Origin: Mesobaculum littorinae
GTDB lineage: Bacteria > Pseudomonadota > Alphaproteobacteria > Rhodobacterales > Rhodobacteraceae
Direction: 5' to 3'
Assembly (NCBI RefSeq): GCF_004011175.1
Contig: NZ_RQXX01000001.1
Span: 372,001-436,000 of the forward strand
DNA length: 64,000 bases
Translations under genes and position numbers: made by a program
Shown here: one piece after another, positions 36,512 to 44,511 of the stretch
Layout: each line of letters opens with the position of its first letter
How positions within the stretch are numbered: the stretch's first letter is position 1
The notes under the pieces: model-generated
Databases searched by the model: none
Told to the model about the DNA's origin: nothing
The model's input: only the letters and a program-made list of their open reading frames with translations

Positions 36512-37687
36512 TCAATCGTCGATCCTGGTGAGGAACGCGAAGGCGTCCGGCCCCGGCGCGGTGCCGATCCCGGGGGTGTCGTCGATGTCGAACCGGCCCG
36601 CGGTGCAGGGCGCGGCAGCGTCCAGCAGCGCGGCGTTGCGGGCATAGATCGAATGCTGGAATTCATGGCAGGCGGCGCCGGCGGCAAGGCCCGCGCGCAG
36701 CGAGGCCGCCATGAAGATGCCAAGTCCGATGGTCGCGTGCGGGATCACCTGCGCGCCTGCGTCCGCCGCCATCGCGGCGATGCGGGCGAACTGGGTGATC
36801 CCGGTATGCCCCATTTCGGGCTGCACGATGGAGCAGGCGCGGCGTGCGGTGCGGGGACGGTAATCCCAGTCCGTCCGCCATTCCTCGCCCAGTGCCAGCG
36901 GGCAGGGGATGCCCGCGGCGACCTTTGCTTGCGCCTCGACATCTTCGGGCGCGACCGGTGCTTCAAGAAACCACGGATCATGCGGGGCGAGCGCCTCGCC
37001 GAGGGCTATGGCTTCGGGCGCCGTATAGGCCCAGTGCATGTCCACCGCGATCTTGTGGTCGGGGCCGAGGGCCGCGCGCAGGGCCGCGACCTCGCCCGGA
37101 ACATCGCCCGCCTCGGTATGGCTGATCGGGATCTTGACCGCGTCGAAGCCCTGCTCTTTCCAGTCCTGCGCCATCTCGATCCGGGCGGCGCGGCTTGGGG
37201 CGGGCAGGCCCGAGACATAGCCGGGCAGGGTGCCCGCGCCGGGGGCGCCAAGCGCGGCCTGAAGGCTTTGCCCCGCGGATTTCGCATGCAGGTCCCACAG
37301 TGCGATGTCGAGTGCGGCCAGGGCGTCGGCCAGATAGCCGCCCCAGTACCCGCGGTTGCGTTGCAACGCGTAGAGGGCGTCCCACGTCTCTGCCGGGGCC
37401 ATCGGCGGCAGCGCCTGCAGGTAGGGGGCGAAAAGATCGCGGATGATCTCCATCACCGCGCGGGGGGCGACAAGGCCATAGGTCTCGCCCCAACCCTCGG
37501 CGCCCGAGGCGTCGCGCAGGCGTACCACGATCGACCGGTCGATCAGCGGATAGACCGTGCCGTTGAACCCGCGCACGATGTAGCGGTCGCCGATCGCGAC
37601 CTCGCCGTCGCCCGGCGCGCCCAGATAGGCGGTGTCGCGCGGGCGCTCGAAGAGGAAGACCTCGACCGATGCGATGCGATCACGCAT
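36512..37687 (-). CDS. Enolase-superfamily sugar-acid dehydratase (mandelate racemase group)
   Basis: A 391-residue TIM-barrel protein of the mandelate racemase/muconate lactonising group. The catalytic and Mg2+ residues can be traced: VKIPI (Lys), AVDMHW (Asp), FLEAPV (Glu), LALGEEW (Glu) and the His of IPHATIGLG. The His in the seventh strand is the hallmark of acid-sugar dehydratases. It probably dehydrates an aldonic or aldaric acid to a 2-keto-3-deoxy acid; galactonate-type substrates fit the neighbouring dgoK and dgoA genes, but the exact one cannot be read. It overlaps the upstream DapA-family gene by 8 nt. Confidence 0.85.
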   Translation of the reverse strand: MRDRIASVEVFLFERPRDTAYLGAPGDGEVAIGDRYIVRGFNGTVYPLIDRSIVVRLRDASGAEGWGETYGLVAPRAVMEIIRDLFAPYLQALPPMAPAETWDALYALQRNRGYWGGYLADALAALDIALWDLHAKSAGQSLQAALGAPGAGTLPGYVSGLPAPSRAARIEMAQDWKEQGFDAVKIPISHTEAGDVPGEVAALRAALGPDHKIAVDMHWAYTAPEAIALGEALAPHDPWFLEAPVAPEDVEAQAKVAAGIPCPLALGEEWRTDWDYRPRTARRACSIVQPEMGHTGITQFARIAAMAADAGAQVIPHATIGLGIFMAASLRAGLAAGAACHEFQHSIYARNAALLDAAAPCTAGRFDIDDTPGIGTAPGPDAFAFLTRIDD

Positions 37688-38582
37688 GCGCGGGCTCCAG
37701 CGCCGCCATGGCGCGGGAATGGAAGTCGAGGATCAGCTGCTCCAGCGTTGGGTCCATTTCGGGTAGCGCCTCGCGCACGTCGGCGGTGGCGCACAGGCCC
37801 TGGTCGCGGAGGATCAGCTTGGTCAGCCGCATCCGGTAGGGGGCCTGGATCAGCAACAGCGGCAGGGTGCGTTCGTAAAGGTCGAGCGCACGCGCCTTGT
37901 CGCCCACGGCCCAGGCCCGCATCAGCGCGACGTGGATCTCGAGCAGTTCCAGCGCGGGCATGGTCGCCACGGCGCCGCGCACGAGCTCTTCGTAGAGATA
38001 CCGTGCGCCGCCGCCGCCGATCACGCCGTCCAGATCCGGACCGCAGCCCGCGACAAGCTGGCTGACCTTGGGGCCCGAGGGCACGCCCTCTTCCTTGACG
38101 TAGCGGATTGCGGGAACGGCCCGGGCAAGCGACAGCATCTCCTCGGCCGACAGGTCCGCGCCGCGCGGGGCAAAGAGGTTCTGCAGCACGATGATGCCAC
38201 CATCCAGCGCCTCGGCGATGCGGTGGAACCATGCCTCGGTCTCGTCTCCCATGGCGGGAATCGCCATCGCCATGACGCCGTCGACGCCGGTGGCGGCGAC
38301 CGAGCGGGCAAGCTCGACCATCGTTTCGGGCTCGGCGGCGTTGATGCCCGCCAGCACCGGGCGGCGACCGGCGACGGTGCCGACGACGATATCCAGCGCG
38401 GCCTTCCGCTCCTCCGCGGTCAGCTGCACGTCCTCCGAGGCGACGCCGGGATAGACCAGCGCCGCGGCCCCGGTGGCGACGGCATGCTCGGCCAGTTTGC
38501 GCAGGGCCGCCTGATCGACCTGACCCGCGGAATCGAAGGGGGTCGGGATGATCGGCAACACGCCTTCCAAACGAACCGTCAT
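37680..38582 (-). CDS. DapA/NAL-family lyase with altered active-site loop
   Basis: A 300-residue class I aldolase/dehydratase. The Schiff-base Lys is in IRYVKEEG near residue 162, and the N-terminal GVLPIIPTPFD and GVASEDVQLTAEER are normal for the family. The canonical Tyr-Asn-x-Pro loop reads Gln-Asn-Leu-Phe here, so the proton-relay Tyr is missing. Probable substrates are 2-keto-3-deoxy sugar acids made by the neighbouring dehydratase. First gene of the leftward operon; ATG 38582 follows AAAGGGA and a promoter/operator region. Confidence 0.82.
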   Translation of the reverse strand: MTVRLEGVLPIIPTPFDSAGQVDQAALRKLAEHAVATGAAALVYPGVASEDVQLTAEERKAALDIVVGTVAGRRPVLAGINAAEPETMVELARSVAATGVDGVMAMAIPAMGDETEAWFHRIAEALDGGIIVLQNLFAPRGADLSAEEMLSLARAVPAIRYVKEEGVPSGPKVSQLVAGCGPDLDGVIGGGGARYLYEELVRGAVATMPALELLEIHVALMRAWAVGDKARALDLYERTLPLLLIQAPYRMRLTKLILRDQGLCATADVREALPEMDPTLEQLILDFHSRAMAALEPAHA

Positions 38583-38605
38583 GGTATTCCCTTTATATGA
38601 GACCT

Positions 38606-38624
38606 GTTTTCCATAATTGAAACC
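38606..38624. promoter_or_regulatory. IclR-like operator in the divergent promoter region
   Basis: On the minus strand the site reads GGTTTC-AATTATG-GAAAAC: two half-sites in inverted orientation, five of six positions complementary, 7-bp spacer. It overlaps the -10 region of the leftward promoter and the -35 region of the rightward one, so one bound protein could block both. The IclR-SMP-30 protein of the operon is the natural candidate. Confidence 0.5.
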
Positions 38625-38645
38625 TAGCGAGGTTCGCCGTATTGT
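38617..38645 (+). promoter_or_regulatory. Sigma-70 promoter for the dgoK operon
   Basis: TTGAAA at 38617-38622 (five of six) and TATTGT at 38640-38645 (four of six) are 17 bp apart, about 45 bp before the dgoK start. Confidence 0.55.
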
Positions 38646-38650
38646 GTCAA
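38621..38650 (-). promoter_or_regulatory. Sigma-70 promoter for the eight-gene sugar-acid operon
   Basis: On the minus strand a perfect TTGACA (38645-38650) is followed after 18 bp by TAGGTT (38621-38626). The -10 match is weak (three of six), as expected for a regulated promoter. Confidence 0.45.
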
Positions 38651-38690
38651 CGAGTTTCCGAAGATGGTTCAACGACAGGAGAGGCAGGGT

Positions 38691-39590
38691 ATGGATTTCA
38701 TCGCGGTCGATTGGGGTAGCACGCGGTTCCGGGCATGGTCGCTCGACTCCGACGGTCAGGTGCGCGACAGCACGGAAAGCGACACGGGGCTCAAGGCCGT
38801 GACCGACGGCGCGTTCGAGGCGGTGCTGATGGCGGCCTGCGGCGACTGGATGGCGTCGGACCCCGCCCTGCCGATCCTGATGTCGGGCATGGTGGGATCG
38901 CGCGCTGGCTGGAAAGAGGCGCCTTACTGCCCCTGTCCCGCGGACATGGCCGACATCTCGGCCGCGGCGATCGGTTTCGACGTCGCTGGGCACCCGGCGG
39001 CGATCCTGCCCGGCGCCACCTGCGACGACGCCCGCGGCCATGCCGACGTGATGCGCGGTGAAGAGGTGCAGATCTTCGGTGCCGCCGAGCTTCTGGGCCT
39101 GACCGACGCCGCGATCTGCATTCCCGGCACCCATGCAAAATGGGCGCGCCTGGCGGGGGGGCGGCTGACCGGGTTCGAAACGCACATGACGGGCGAGATC
39201 TTCGCGCTTCTGCGCAGCCAGAGCCTGGTCGGCGCACTGGCCGAGGGCGATGCCGACGATCCGCAGGCGTTCCTCGACGGGGTCGATCACGGAATGGCCG
39301 TGCCGGTGCCGCATGCCGCCTTCGCCGCGCGGGCCGACGCGCTGCAGGGGCGGTTGCCGGCGACCTCGGTCTCGGCCTTCCTGTCGGGCGTGCTGATCGG
39401 CGGCGAGCTGGCCCACAGGCCCGATGCGGACGAAACGATCCTGCTGGCCACCGGCGTTCTGGCCGACCGCTATGCCGCCGCGCTGGACCATCTGGGCACG
39501 GCCGTGCGCAAGGTCGACGCCAAGGAGGCCACCCGCGCCGGGCAGGTCCGTGCGGCAGCCGCGCTTTGGCCCGGGCGCGTGGGCGCGTGA
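38691..39590 (+). CDS. dgoK: 2-dehydro-3-deoxygalactonokinase
   Basis: A 299-residue sugar-acid kinase of the DgoK family that phosphorylates 2-keto-3-deoxygalactonate at C6. The N-terminus FIAVDWGSTRFRAW carries the phosphate loop, followed by SGMVGSRAGWKEAPY and the second nucleotide motif CIPGTHAKWARL near residue 143. GGAGAGGCAGGG precedes ATG 38691. It is divergent from the DapA-family gene, shares the operator region with it, and its stop overlaps the next gene (GTGA). Confidence 0.93.
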   Translation: MDFIAVDWGSTRFRAWSLDSDGQVRDSTESDTGLKAVTDGAFEAVLMAACGDWMASDPALPILMSGMVGSRAGWKEAPYCPCPADMADISAAAIGFDVAGHPAAILPGATCDDARGHADVMRGEEVQIFGAAELLGLTDAAICIPGTHAKWARLAGGRLTGFETHMTGEIFALLRSQSLVGALAEGDADDPQAFLDGVDHGMAVPVPHAAFAARADALQGRLPATSVSAFLSGVLIGGELAHRPDADETILLATGVLADRYAAALDHLGTAVRKVDAKEATRAGQVRAAAALWPGRVGA

Positions 39591-39943
39591 CCGGCTTTCC
39601 CGCGGCGGCGCTCGACCACGTGGCCATTCCCTGCAGCGATCTGGCCCGCTCCGCCGTGTTCTACGCGCGGCTGGGGCTGACGCCGGGTTTTGCCAGGCCG
39701 GGGTTGCAGCAGATGCACCTCGGGGCCGGGATGGTCGAGCTCGTCGTGGGCGACACGCCCCCGCAGGAGGCGCCCGTGCCGCGCCACCTCGCCCTGCGGG
39801 TGGCGGACCTCGACGCAGCCGCCCTGGCGCTGAGGGAGCTCGGGATCGAGACGGACGGGGCGCCGCGCACCGGTGCCTCGGGCACGCAGTACCTGTTCCT
39901 GCGCGATCCCGATGGCAACTGGGTCGAGGTCGTCGCGCGATGA
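39587..39943 (+). CDS. VOC (glyoxalase/bleomycin-resistance fold) protein
   Basis: A 118-residue single-domain VOC protein with a start LDHVAIPCSDLARSAVFYARLG and an end FLRDPDGNWVEVV, both classic for the fold. Candidate metal ligands are His in LDHVA and Glu in WVEVV plus a His in RHLALRV. It may be an isomerase, epimerase or glyoxalase acting on a sugar-acid or its keto product; there is no more specific signature. It overlaps both dgoK and the transporter gene by 4 nt. Confidence 0.75.
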   Translation: MTGFPAAALDHVAIPCSDLARSAVFYARLGLTPGFARPGLQQMHLGAGMVELVVGDTPPQEAPVPRHLALRVADLDAAALALRELGIETDGAPRTGASGTQYLFLRDPDGNWVEVVAR

Positions 39944-40839
39944 GCGCCGAGTCCCGGATCGTGGCGCGGACCGAGGACCCGACCCGGGGCGTGCCGTGCG
40001 GGAGCGGCGGCACGCGGTTGGCCCTGGCCGCCCTTTTCTGCGGCGTTGCGTCCAGCGTTCTTCTGAAGGGCGTCGGCGGGCTGGCCCCCGGGCATGCCAT
40101 CGCCCTGCGCTCGGGCCTCGCGATTGCGCTCCTCGCCGTGGTGATCGGCGTGCGGGCGGCGCGCGGACGGGTAGGGAGGCTGGACCGGGCGGGCGCGGCA
40201 CGCGCGGCGCTCGACGCACTGGCGGGGCTGACCTTCGCGCTCGCGATCTTCGAGCTTCCGCTTGCGCTGCTTTCGGCGATCCAGGCGGCGATGCCGCTCG
40301 TTAGCGTGGCGCTGGCCGCGCTGGTGTTGCGCGAACCGCTGCCGCGCCGCGCGCTTCTGGCCATCGCAATGGGCTTTGCCGGTGTCATCGTGATTCTGAA
40401 CCCCGGTCTCGGGGCTTCGCCCTTGGGCCTTGCGCTGGCGCTGATCTCGACGCTGGCCTATGCCTGCCGGGATCTCGTCACCCGCCGCCTGCGCCCCGAG
40501 GCCGACATGCTGAAGTCGGTGATCCTGTCGTCGCTGCTGATCGGGGCGGCGGGGCTGGCGACGGCGGGCCTGCCGGCTGCGCCCCGGATGCCCCATGTGC
40601 CCGATCTGGCGCGGCTTCTTGCGGCGGCGGTGACGTTCCTCGGGGCGAACACCCTGATCATCGCGGCGTTCCGCCGGGCGCCGGTCGCCCGCATCGCGCC
40701 GCTGCGCTATACCAGCATCCTCTGGGCGCTGCTCTTCGATGCGGCGATCTGGGGGCATTATCCCGATGCCGCCACCTGGGCGGGGATCGCCCTCATCGTC
40801 ACGGGCGGGCTGATCCTGCTGCGCCCGGCCAGTCCCTGA
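39940..40839 (+). CDS. EamA/DMT-family transporter
   Basis: A 299-residue protein with ten predicted helices in two EamA repeats. The first repeat ends with LVLREPLPRRALLAIAMGFAGVIVILNPG, the typical EamA close, and the second with TWAGIALIVTGGLILLRP. The first 25 residues are polar. DMT carriers usually export metabolites; placement inside the dgoK-dgoA operon suggests relief of an accumulating keto-acid or uptake of a related acid. ATG 39940 overlaps the VOC gene stop. Confidence 0.85.
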   Translation: MSAESRIVARTEDPTRGVPCGSGGTRLALAALFCGVASSVLLKGVGGLAPGHAIALRSGLAIALLAVVIGVRAARGRVGRLDRAGAARAALDALAGLTFALAIFELPLALLSAIQAAMPLVSVALAALVLREPLPRRALLAIAMGFAGVIVILNPGLGASPLGLALALISTLAYACRDLVTRRLRPEADMLKSVILSSLLIGAAGLATAGLPAAPRMPHVPDLARLLAAAVTFLGANTLIIAAFRRAPVARIAPLRYTSILWALLFDAAIWGHYPDAATWAGIALIVTGGLILLRPASP

Positions 40840-40957
40840 GATCGCCGTGCCGTGCCTCTAGCCCGTGCCAGTGCGCCGTGTCCTTGGGCCGTGCCTTTTC
40901 GTCCGCGGCCCCAATCCGCCAGATATTCTTTCACCATCACCTGATCCGAGGCCTTCC

Positions 40958-41605
40958 ATGACCCTGACCGACGCCCTTGCCGCCATGCCGCTTGTCGCCA
41001 TCCTTCGCGGCGTCACCCCGCCGGAAGCCGCCGACATGGCGCGCGCGCTGGCGGACGCAGGCATCACCATCGCGGAGGTGCCACTGAATTCCCCCGATCC
41101 GCTGAAAAGCATCGCGGCGATGGCCGCGGCAGTGGGCGATCGCATGCTGATCGGCGCCGGAACGGTCCTGCACGCGCAGCAGGTCGCGGAGGTCGTTCAG
41201 GCCGGCGGCCGCCTGATCGTTGCGCCCAACGCGCGCGACGAGGTCGTGCGCGCCGCCAAGGCCCAAGGGGCCGCTGCGCTGCCCGGCGTCGCCACCCCGA
41301 CCGAGGCCTTCGCCGCCTGCGAGGCGGGCGCCGACGGTCTGAAGCTGTTTCCGGCCGAGGCGGCGCACCCGGGCGTGCTCAAGGCCTGGCGCGCGGTGAT
41401 GCCGACGGATCTGCCGATCCTGCCGGTGGGCGGCATCGACGAAGAGAGCTTTGGCGCGTGGTGGGCGGCCGGCGCCACCGGCTTTGGCCTGGGCTCGACG
41501 CTTTACAAGCCGGGTCGCAGCGCCGCGGAGGTGGGGGACCGGGCCAGGGCGCTCTGCGCGGCGCTCGACCGCGTGCGCCGGTATCAGGGCCGGGCATGCG
41601 GCTGA
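40958..41605 (+). CDS. dgoA: 2-dehydro-3-deoxy-6-phosphogalactonate aldolase
   Basis: A 215-residue class I aldolase of the KDPG/KDPGal family that splits KDPGal to pyruvate and glyceraldehyde 3-phosphate. The N-terminus MPLVAILRGVTPPEA and the acidic IAEVPLNSPDPLKSI mark the KDPGal branch. The Schiff-base Lys is in DGLKLFPAE near residue 126, and LPVGGID is the phosphate-binding loop. ATG 40958 lies 118 bp after the transporter gene. With dgoK it completes the De Ley-Doudoroff branch. Confidence 0.93.
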   Translation: MTLTDALAAMPLVAILRGVTPPEAADMARALADAGITIAEVPLNSPDPLKSIAAMAAAVGDRMLIGAGTVLHAQQVAEVVQAGGRLIVAPNARDEVVRAAKAQGAAALPGVATPTEAFAACEAGADGLKLFPAEAAHPGVLKAWRAVMPTDLPILPVGGIDEESFGAWWAAGATGFGLGSTLYKPGRSAAEVGDRARALCAALDRVRRYQGRACG

Positions 41606-42339
41606 TCGTGACGGCCGATGACGCGGGGCTGTCCCGGGCGGTGGATCGCGGGATCGCCGCCGCCGCGCGATCGGGGATCGTGACCCAGACCACCCTGATG
41701 GCCGCCGCCGCGCATCCAGACCTGCCCGCCGCGGTGGCGCGGGTGCAGGCCATGGGCCTGCCCTGTGGCATCCACCTGCAACTGACGACCGGCGCGCCGC
41801 TGAGCGCGCAGCTGGCGCGCGCGACCGGCGCCTCCCTGCCCGACGCCGCGACCGCCGCGCATCTTGCCCCGGCGCTGGTCGAGGCCGAGTGGCGCGCGCA
41901 GATCGAGGCGGTGCTGGACGCCGGTCTCCGCCCCTCGCATCTCGACAGCCACCAGGGCTTGCATCGCCTGCCGCACCTGCGCGGGATCTACCTGTCGCTC
42001 GCCCGCGATCACGCGCTGCCCGTGCGCGGAGACGATCCCGCCTTTGCTGCCGAGGCGCGCCGCCACGGGGTTCGGGCGACGCCGCGGGTCCTGTCGGGCT
42101 GGACCGGACGACGCCTGGGACCCGCCGAGCTGCTGGCAGAGCTTCAGGCGGCGGCAGGCGAGGATGAGCTTTGCGAGCTCGTCACCCATCCCGGGCATGT
42201 CGATGCGCGCCTCAGGACGATGTCGGCATGGTGCGACCGTCGCGAGGCCGAGCTTGCCGTCCTGACCGATCCGCGCCTTGCCGAGGATCTGGCGGCGCGC
42301 GGGATCGCGCTCACCGACTACCGCACCCTGGCGCCCTGA
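41596..42339 (+). CDS. ChbG/YdjC-family carbohydrate deacetylase
   Basis: A 247-residue protein of the YdjC/ChbG (HpnK) group. The metal-binding start LIVTADDAGLS gives the paired Asp residues, GIHLQLT the first His, and SHLDSHQGLHRLPHL the second cluster; the late THPGH is also conserved. These enzymes remove acetyl groups from amino-sugar oligosaccharides. It overlaps the end of dgoA by 10 nt. A deacetylase in a galactonate-type locus suggests that the incoming substrate is acetylated or derived from an amino-sugar polymer. Confidence 0.85.
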   Translation: MRLIVTADDAGLSRAVDRGIAAAARSGIVTQTTLMAAAAHPDLPAAVARVQAMGLPCGIHLQLTTGAPLSAQLARATGASLPDAATAAHLAPALVEAEWRAQIEAVLDAGLRPSHLDSHQGLHRLPHLRGIYLSLARDHALPVRGDDPAFAAEARRHGVRATPRVLSGWTGRRLGPAELLAELQAAAGEDELCELVTHPGHVDARLRTMSAWCDRREAELAVLTDPRLAEDLAARGIALTDYRTLAP

Positions 42340-42702
42340 GGGCTGCCCGCCCGCCAGATCCGGCGGGACGGGCCCGGTCGGCTGGCCGGCCCTGCGATGG
42401 GGCGGGGTGGGGGCGTCCGCATTCTCCGCGATCGCGCTGGTTCTGCGCGGGGCAATGGCCTGTGTCGGGCGGGCAAAACCGCGCAGGGACCTGACCCCTG
42501 GTGCAGCGGCGCCGGAGTCCGGCTGTAACAGGTGGGCCATTTTGGGTATTGGACTGCCCCTTGGTTTCGCCGCGCGCCTCTGTCTGCCCCGAACCGGGGG
42601 CCCGGGGCCCGGGGCCTGAGCCCGGGACGCGGGCGCGCTGCGCGGGTCGGGCCCTGGTCCCGGGGTTGCGGGCAGAAGGCGCAGCCGCTAAAGCGCGCCG
42701 CA
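42340..42702. other. 363-bp intergenic region before the que operon
   Basis: No gene is evident. The region holds a 7-bp tandem repeat (42597-42616) and leads into the preQ1 riboswitch. The queC promoter should be here, but no pair of -35/-10 boxes is convincing. Confidence 0.4.
42597..42616. repeat. Short tandem repeat GGGGCCC
   Basis: Nearly three head-to-tail copies of the 7-bp unit GGGGCCC. Each unit is self-complementary in part, so the transcript can fold in several registers. It lies about 100 bp upstream of the riboswitch. Confidence 0.5.
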
Positions 42703-42736
42703 ACCGGTCGCAGCCTACCCGGTCACCAAAACAAGG
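42703..42736 (+). promoter_or_regulatory. preQ1-I riboswitch controlling queCDEF
   Basis: Stem P1 is ACCGG (42703-42707) with CCGGT (42719-42723). The loop contains TCGCAGCCTAC, and the A-rich tail CACCAAAACAAGG ends at 42736. CCT at 42714-42716 can pair with AGG at 42734-42736 to give the H-type pseudoknot of class I preQ1 aptamers. The AAGG is also the Shine-Dalgarno of queC (ATG 42746), so ligand binding should block translation. Confidence 0.85.
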
Positions 42737-42745
42737 GCCCCGAAA

Positions 42746-43441
42746 ATGAAGACTCTCGTGATCTGCTCCGGCGGGCTCGACTCCGTGTCGCTCGCCCATA
42801 TCCTCGCCGCCCGGTCGCACCTGACCCGGCTCGTCTGCTTCGATTACGGCCAGCGCCATCGCAAAGAACTTGAGTTCGCCGCCGCTGCGGCGGACCGGCT
42901 GAACGTGCCGCTGCATCGCATCGACATGCGCGGTATCGGCGCCGCGCTGACCGGATCGGCCCTGACCGACGCGGTCGACGTCCCCGACGGGCATTACGCC
43001 GAAGAGACGATGCGCGTCACCGTCGTGCCCAACCGCAACGCGATCATGCTGTCGATCGGCTTCGGCATCGCCGCCGCCAACGGCGATGCGGCGGTGGCCA
43101 CCGCGGTGCATGGCGGCGATCATTTCATCTATCCCGACTGCCGCCCCGGCTTCACGCAGGCCTTCGATGCGATGCAGCAGGCGGCGCTCGAGGGCTATGC
43201 CAATGTCCGGCTTCACACGCCCTTCGTCCATAGGACCAAGGCCGATATCGTGACCGAGGGCGCGGCCCACGGCACACCATTTGCGCTGACATGGTCGTGC
43301 TACAAGGGCGGGGCGGTGCATTGCGGGCGCTGCGGCACCTGCGTGGAGCGGCGCGAGGCCTTCGACCTAGCCGGCGTGCCCGATCCCACGGACTATGCCG
43401 ACCCCGGGTTCTGGCGCACGGCCGTGGCGGAGGCGCGCTGA
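42746..43441 (+). CDS. queC: 7-cyano-7-deazaguanine synthase
   Basis: A 231-residue ATP-dependent enzyme turning 7-carboxy-7-deazaguanine into preQ0. The PP-loop [10 protein letters not shown] is near residue 8, and the zinc-binding cysteines are in [23 protein letters not shown] near residue 190. [12 protein letters not shown] is a family motif. It is the first gene behind the preQ1 riboswitch and overlaps queD by one base. Confidence 0.96.
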   Translation: MKTLVICSGGLDSVSLAHILAARSHLTRLVCFDYGQRHRKELEFAAAAADRLNVPLHRIDMRGIGAALTGSALTDAVDVPDGHYAEETMRVTVVPNRNAIMLSIGFGIAAANGDAAVATAVHGGDHFIYPDCRPGFTQAFDAMQQAALEGYANVRLHTPFVHRTKADIVTEGAAHGTPFALTWSCYKGGAVHCGRCGTCVERREAFDLAGVPDPTDYADPGFWRTAVAEAR

Positions 43442-43794
43442 TGTTCCGCATCCGCAAGGAGTTCCACTTTTCCGCCTCGCACCGGCTGGCCCACCTGCCC
43501 GACGATCACCAGTGCGCCCGCCTGCACGGGCACAACTACATCGTCGTCGTCGAGCTGGCGGCCGAGAGCCTGACCCGCGACGGCTTCGTGCGCGACTACC
43601 ACGACCTGGCCCCGTTCAAGGCCTATATCGACGGCACCTTCGACCACAGGCACCTGAACGACGTGCTGGATGTCCCCTCGACGGCCGAGCATCTGGCGCG
43701 CCATTTCCACGACTGGTGCCGCGCGCGCTGGCGGGAAACCGCCGCCGTCTTCGTCAGCGAAACGCCGAAGACCTGGGCCGAGTACCGCCCGTGA
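43441..43794 (+). CDS. queD: 6-carboxytetrahydropterin synthase
   Basis: A 117-residue enzyme that converts dihydroneopterin triphosphate to 6-carboxytetrahydropterin. The zinc ligands are His in FSASHRL and HGHNY; the catalytic Cys is in HQCARLHGH near residue 25. FDHRHLND and the C-terminal ETPKTWAEY complete the signature. The stop overlaps the first codon of queE (GTGA). Confidence 0.95.
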   Translation: MFRIRKEFHFSASHRLAHLPDDHQCARLHGHNYIVVVELAAESLTRDGFVRDYHDLAPFKAYIDGTFDHRHLNDVLDVPSTAEHLARHFHDWCRARWRETAAVFVSETPKTWAEYRP

Positions 43795-44499
43795 CGCTGC
43801 GCATCGCCGAAATCTTCGGGCCGACGGTGCAGGGCGAGGGTGCGCTGATCGGCGCGCCCACGGTCTTTGTCCGGGCCGGGGGGCTGCGATTACCGCTGCG
43901 CGTGGTGCGACAGCCTGCACGCCGTCGACAGCGCCTATCGCCACGACTGGACCGCGATGAGCGACGCCCAGGTCTGGTCCGAAGTGCGCCGGCTGTCCGG
44001 CGGGCAGCCCCTGACCGTGTCGCTGAGCGGCGGCAATCCGGCGATCCAGGATTTCGGACCTCTGATCGCGCGGGGGCGGGCCGAAGGCTATCGCTTCGCC
44101 TGCGAAACCCAGGGGTCGATCGCGCGGCCGTGGTTCGGCGAACTCGACATGCTGGTCCTTTCGCCCAAGCCGCCCTCGAGCGGCGAACGCGTCGACTGGA
44201 AGGCCTTTGCCGCCTGCCGGGATGCGGGGCGGCAGGCAGGCCAGGTGGTGATGAAGATCGTCGTCTTCGACAGGACCGACTTCGACTGGGCGCGCGCCGC
44301 GCATGACCGCCACCCGGACCTGCCGCTCTACCTGCAGCCCGGCAACCCCGAGGTCGACCCCGAAATCCCCGTCGATCTGGCCGCGATGGCCGCCCGGATG
44401 GAGTGGTTGACCGACACCGCCATGGCCGCGCGATGGTTCGCGCCCCGCATCCTGCCGCAGCTGCATGTCCTGATCTGGGGCAACAGGCGCGGCGTCTGA
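43791..44499 (+). pseudogene. queE: 7-carboxy-7-deazaguanine synthase with +1 frameshift
   Basis: QueE is a radical SAM enzyme that rearranges carboxytetrahydropterin to carboxydeazaguanine. The N-terminal 30 residues (GTG 43791, [23 protein letters not shown]) are in one frame and the rest, starting with the cluster motif [11 protein letters not shown], is in the next. The shift falls in a run of six G at 43878-43883; five G would restore a 235-residue protein with every motif intact. The downstream part alone lacks the GPTVQGEG substrate segment. This is either a real lesion, a slippage site, or a homopolymer sequencing error; intact flanking genes favour error or recent change. Confidence 0.88.
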
Positions 44500-44511
44500 C
44501 CGGAGTTCGAT

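Noticed and set aside
43867-44499. QueE as a complete protein starting at TTG 43867
   Set aside because: It would lack the conserved GPTVQGEG region that lies in the preceding frame right behind the queD stop; the frameshift reading explains both parts.
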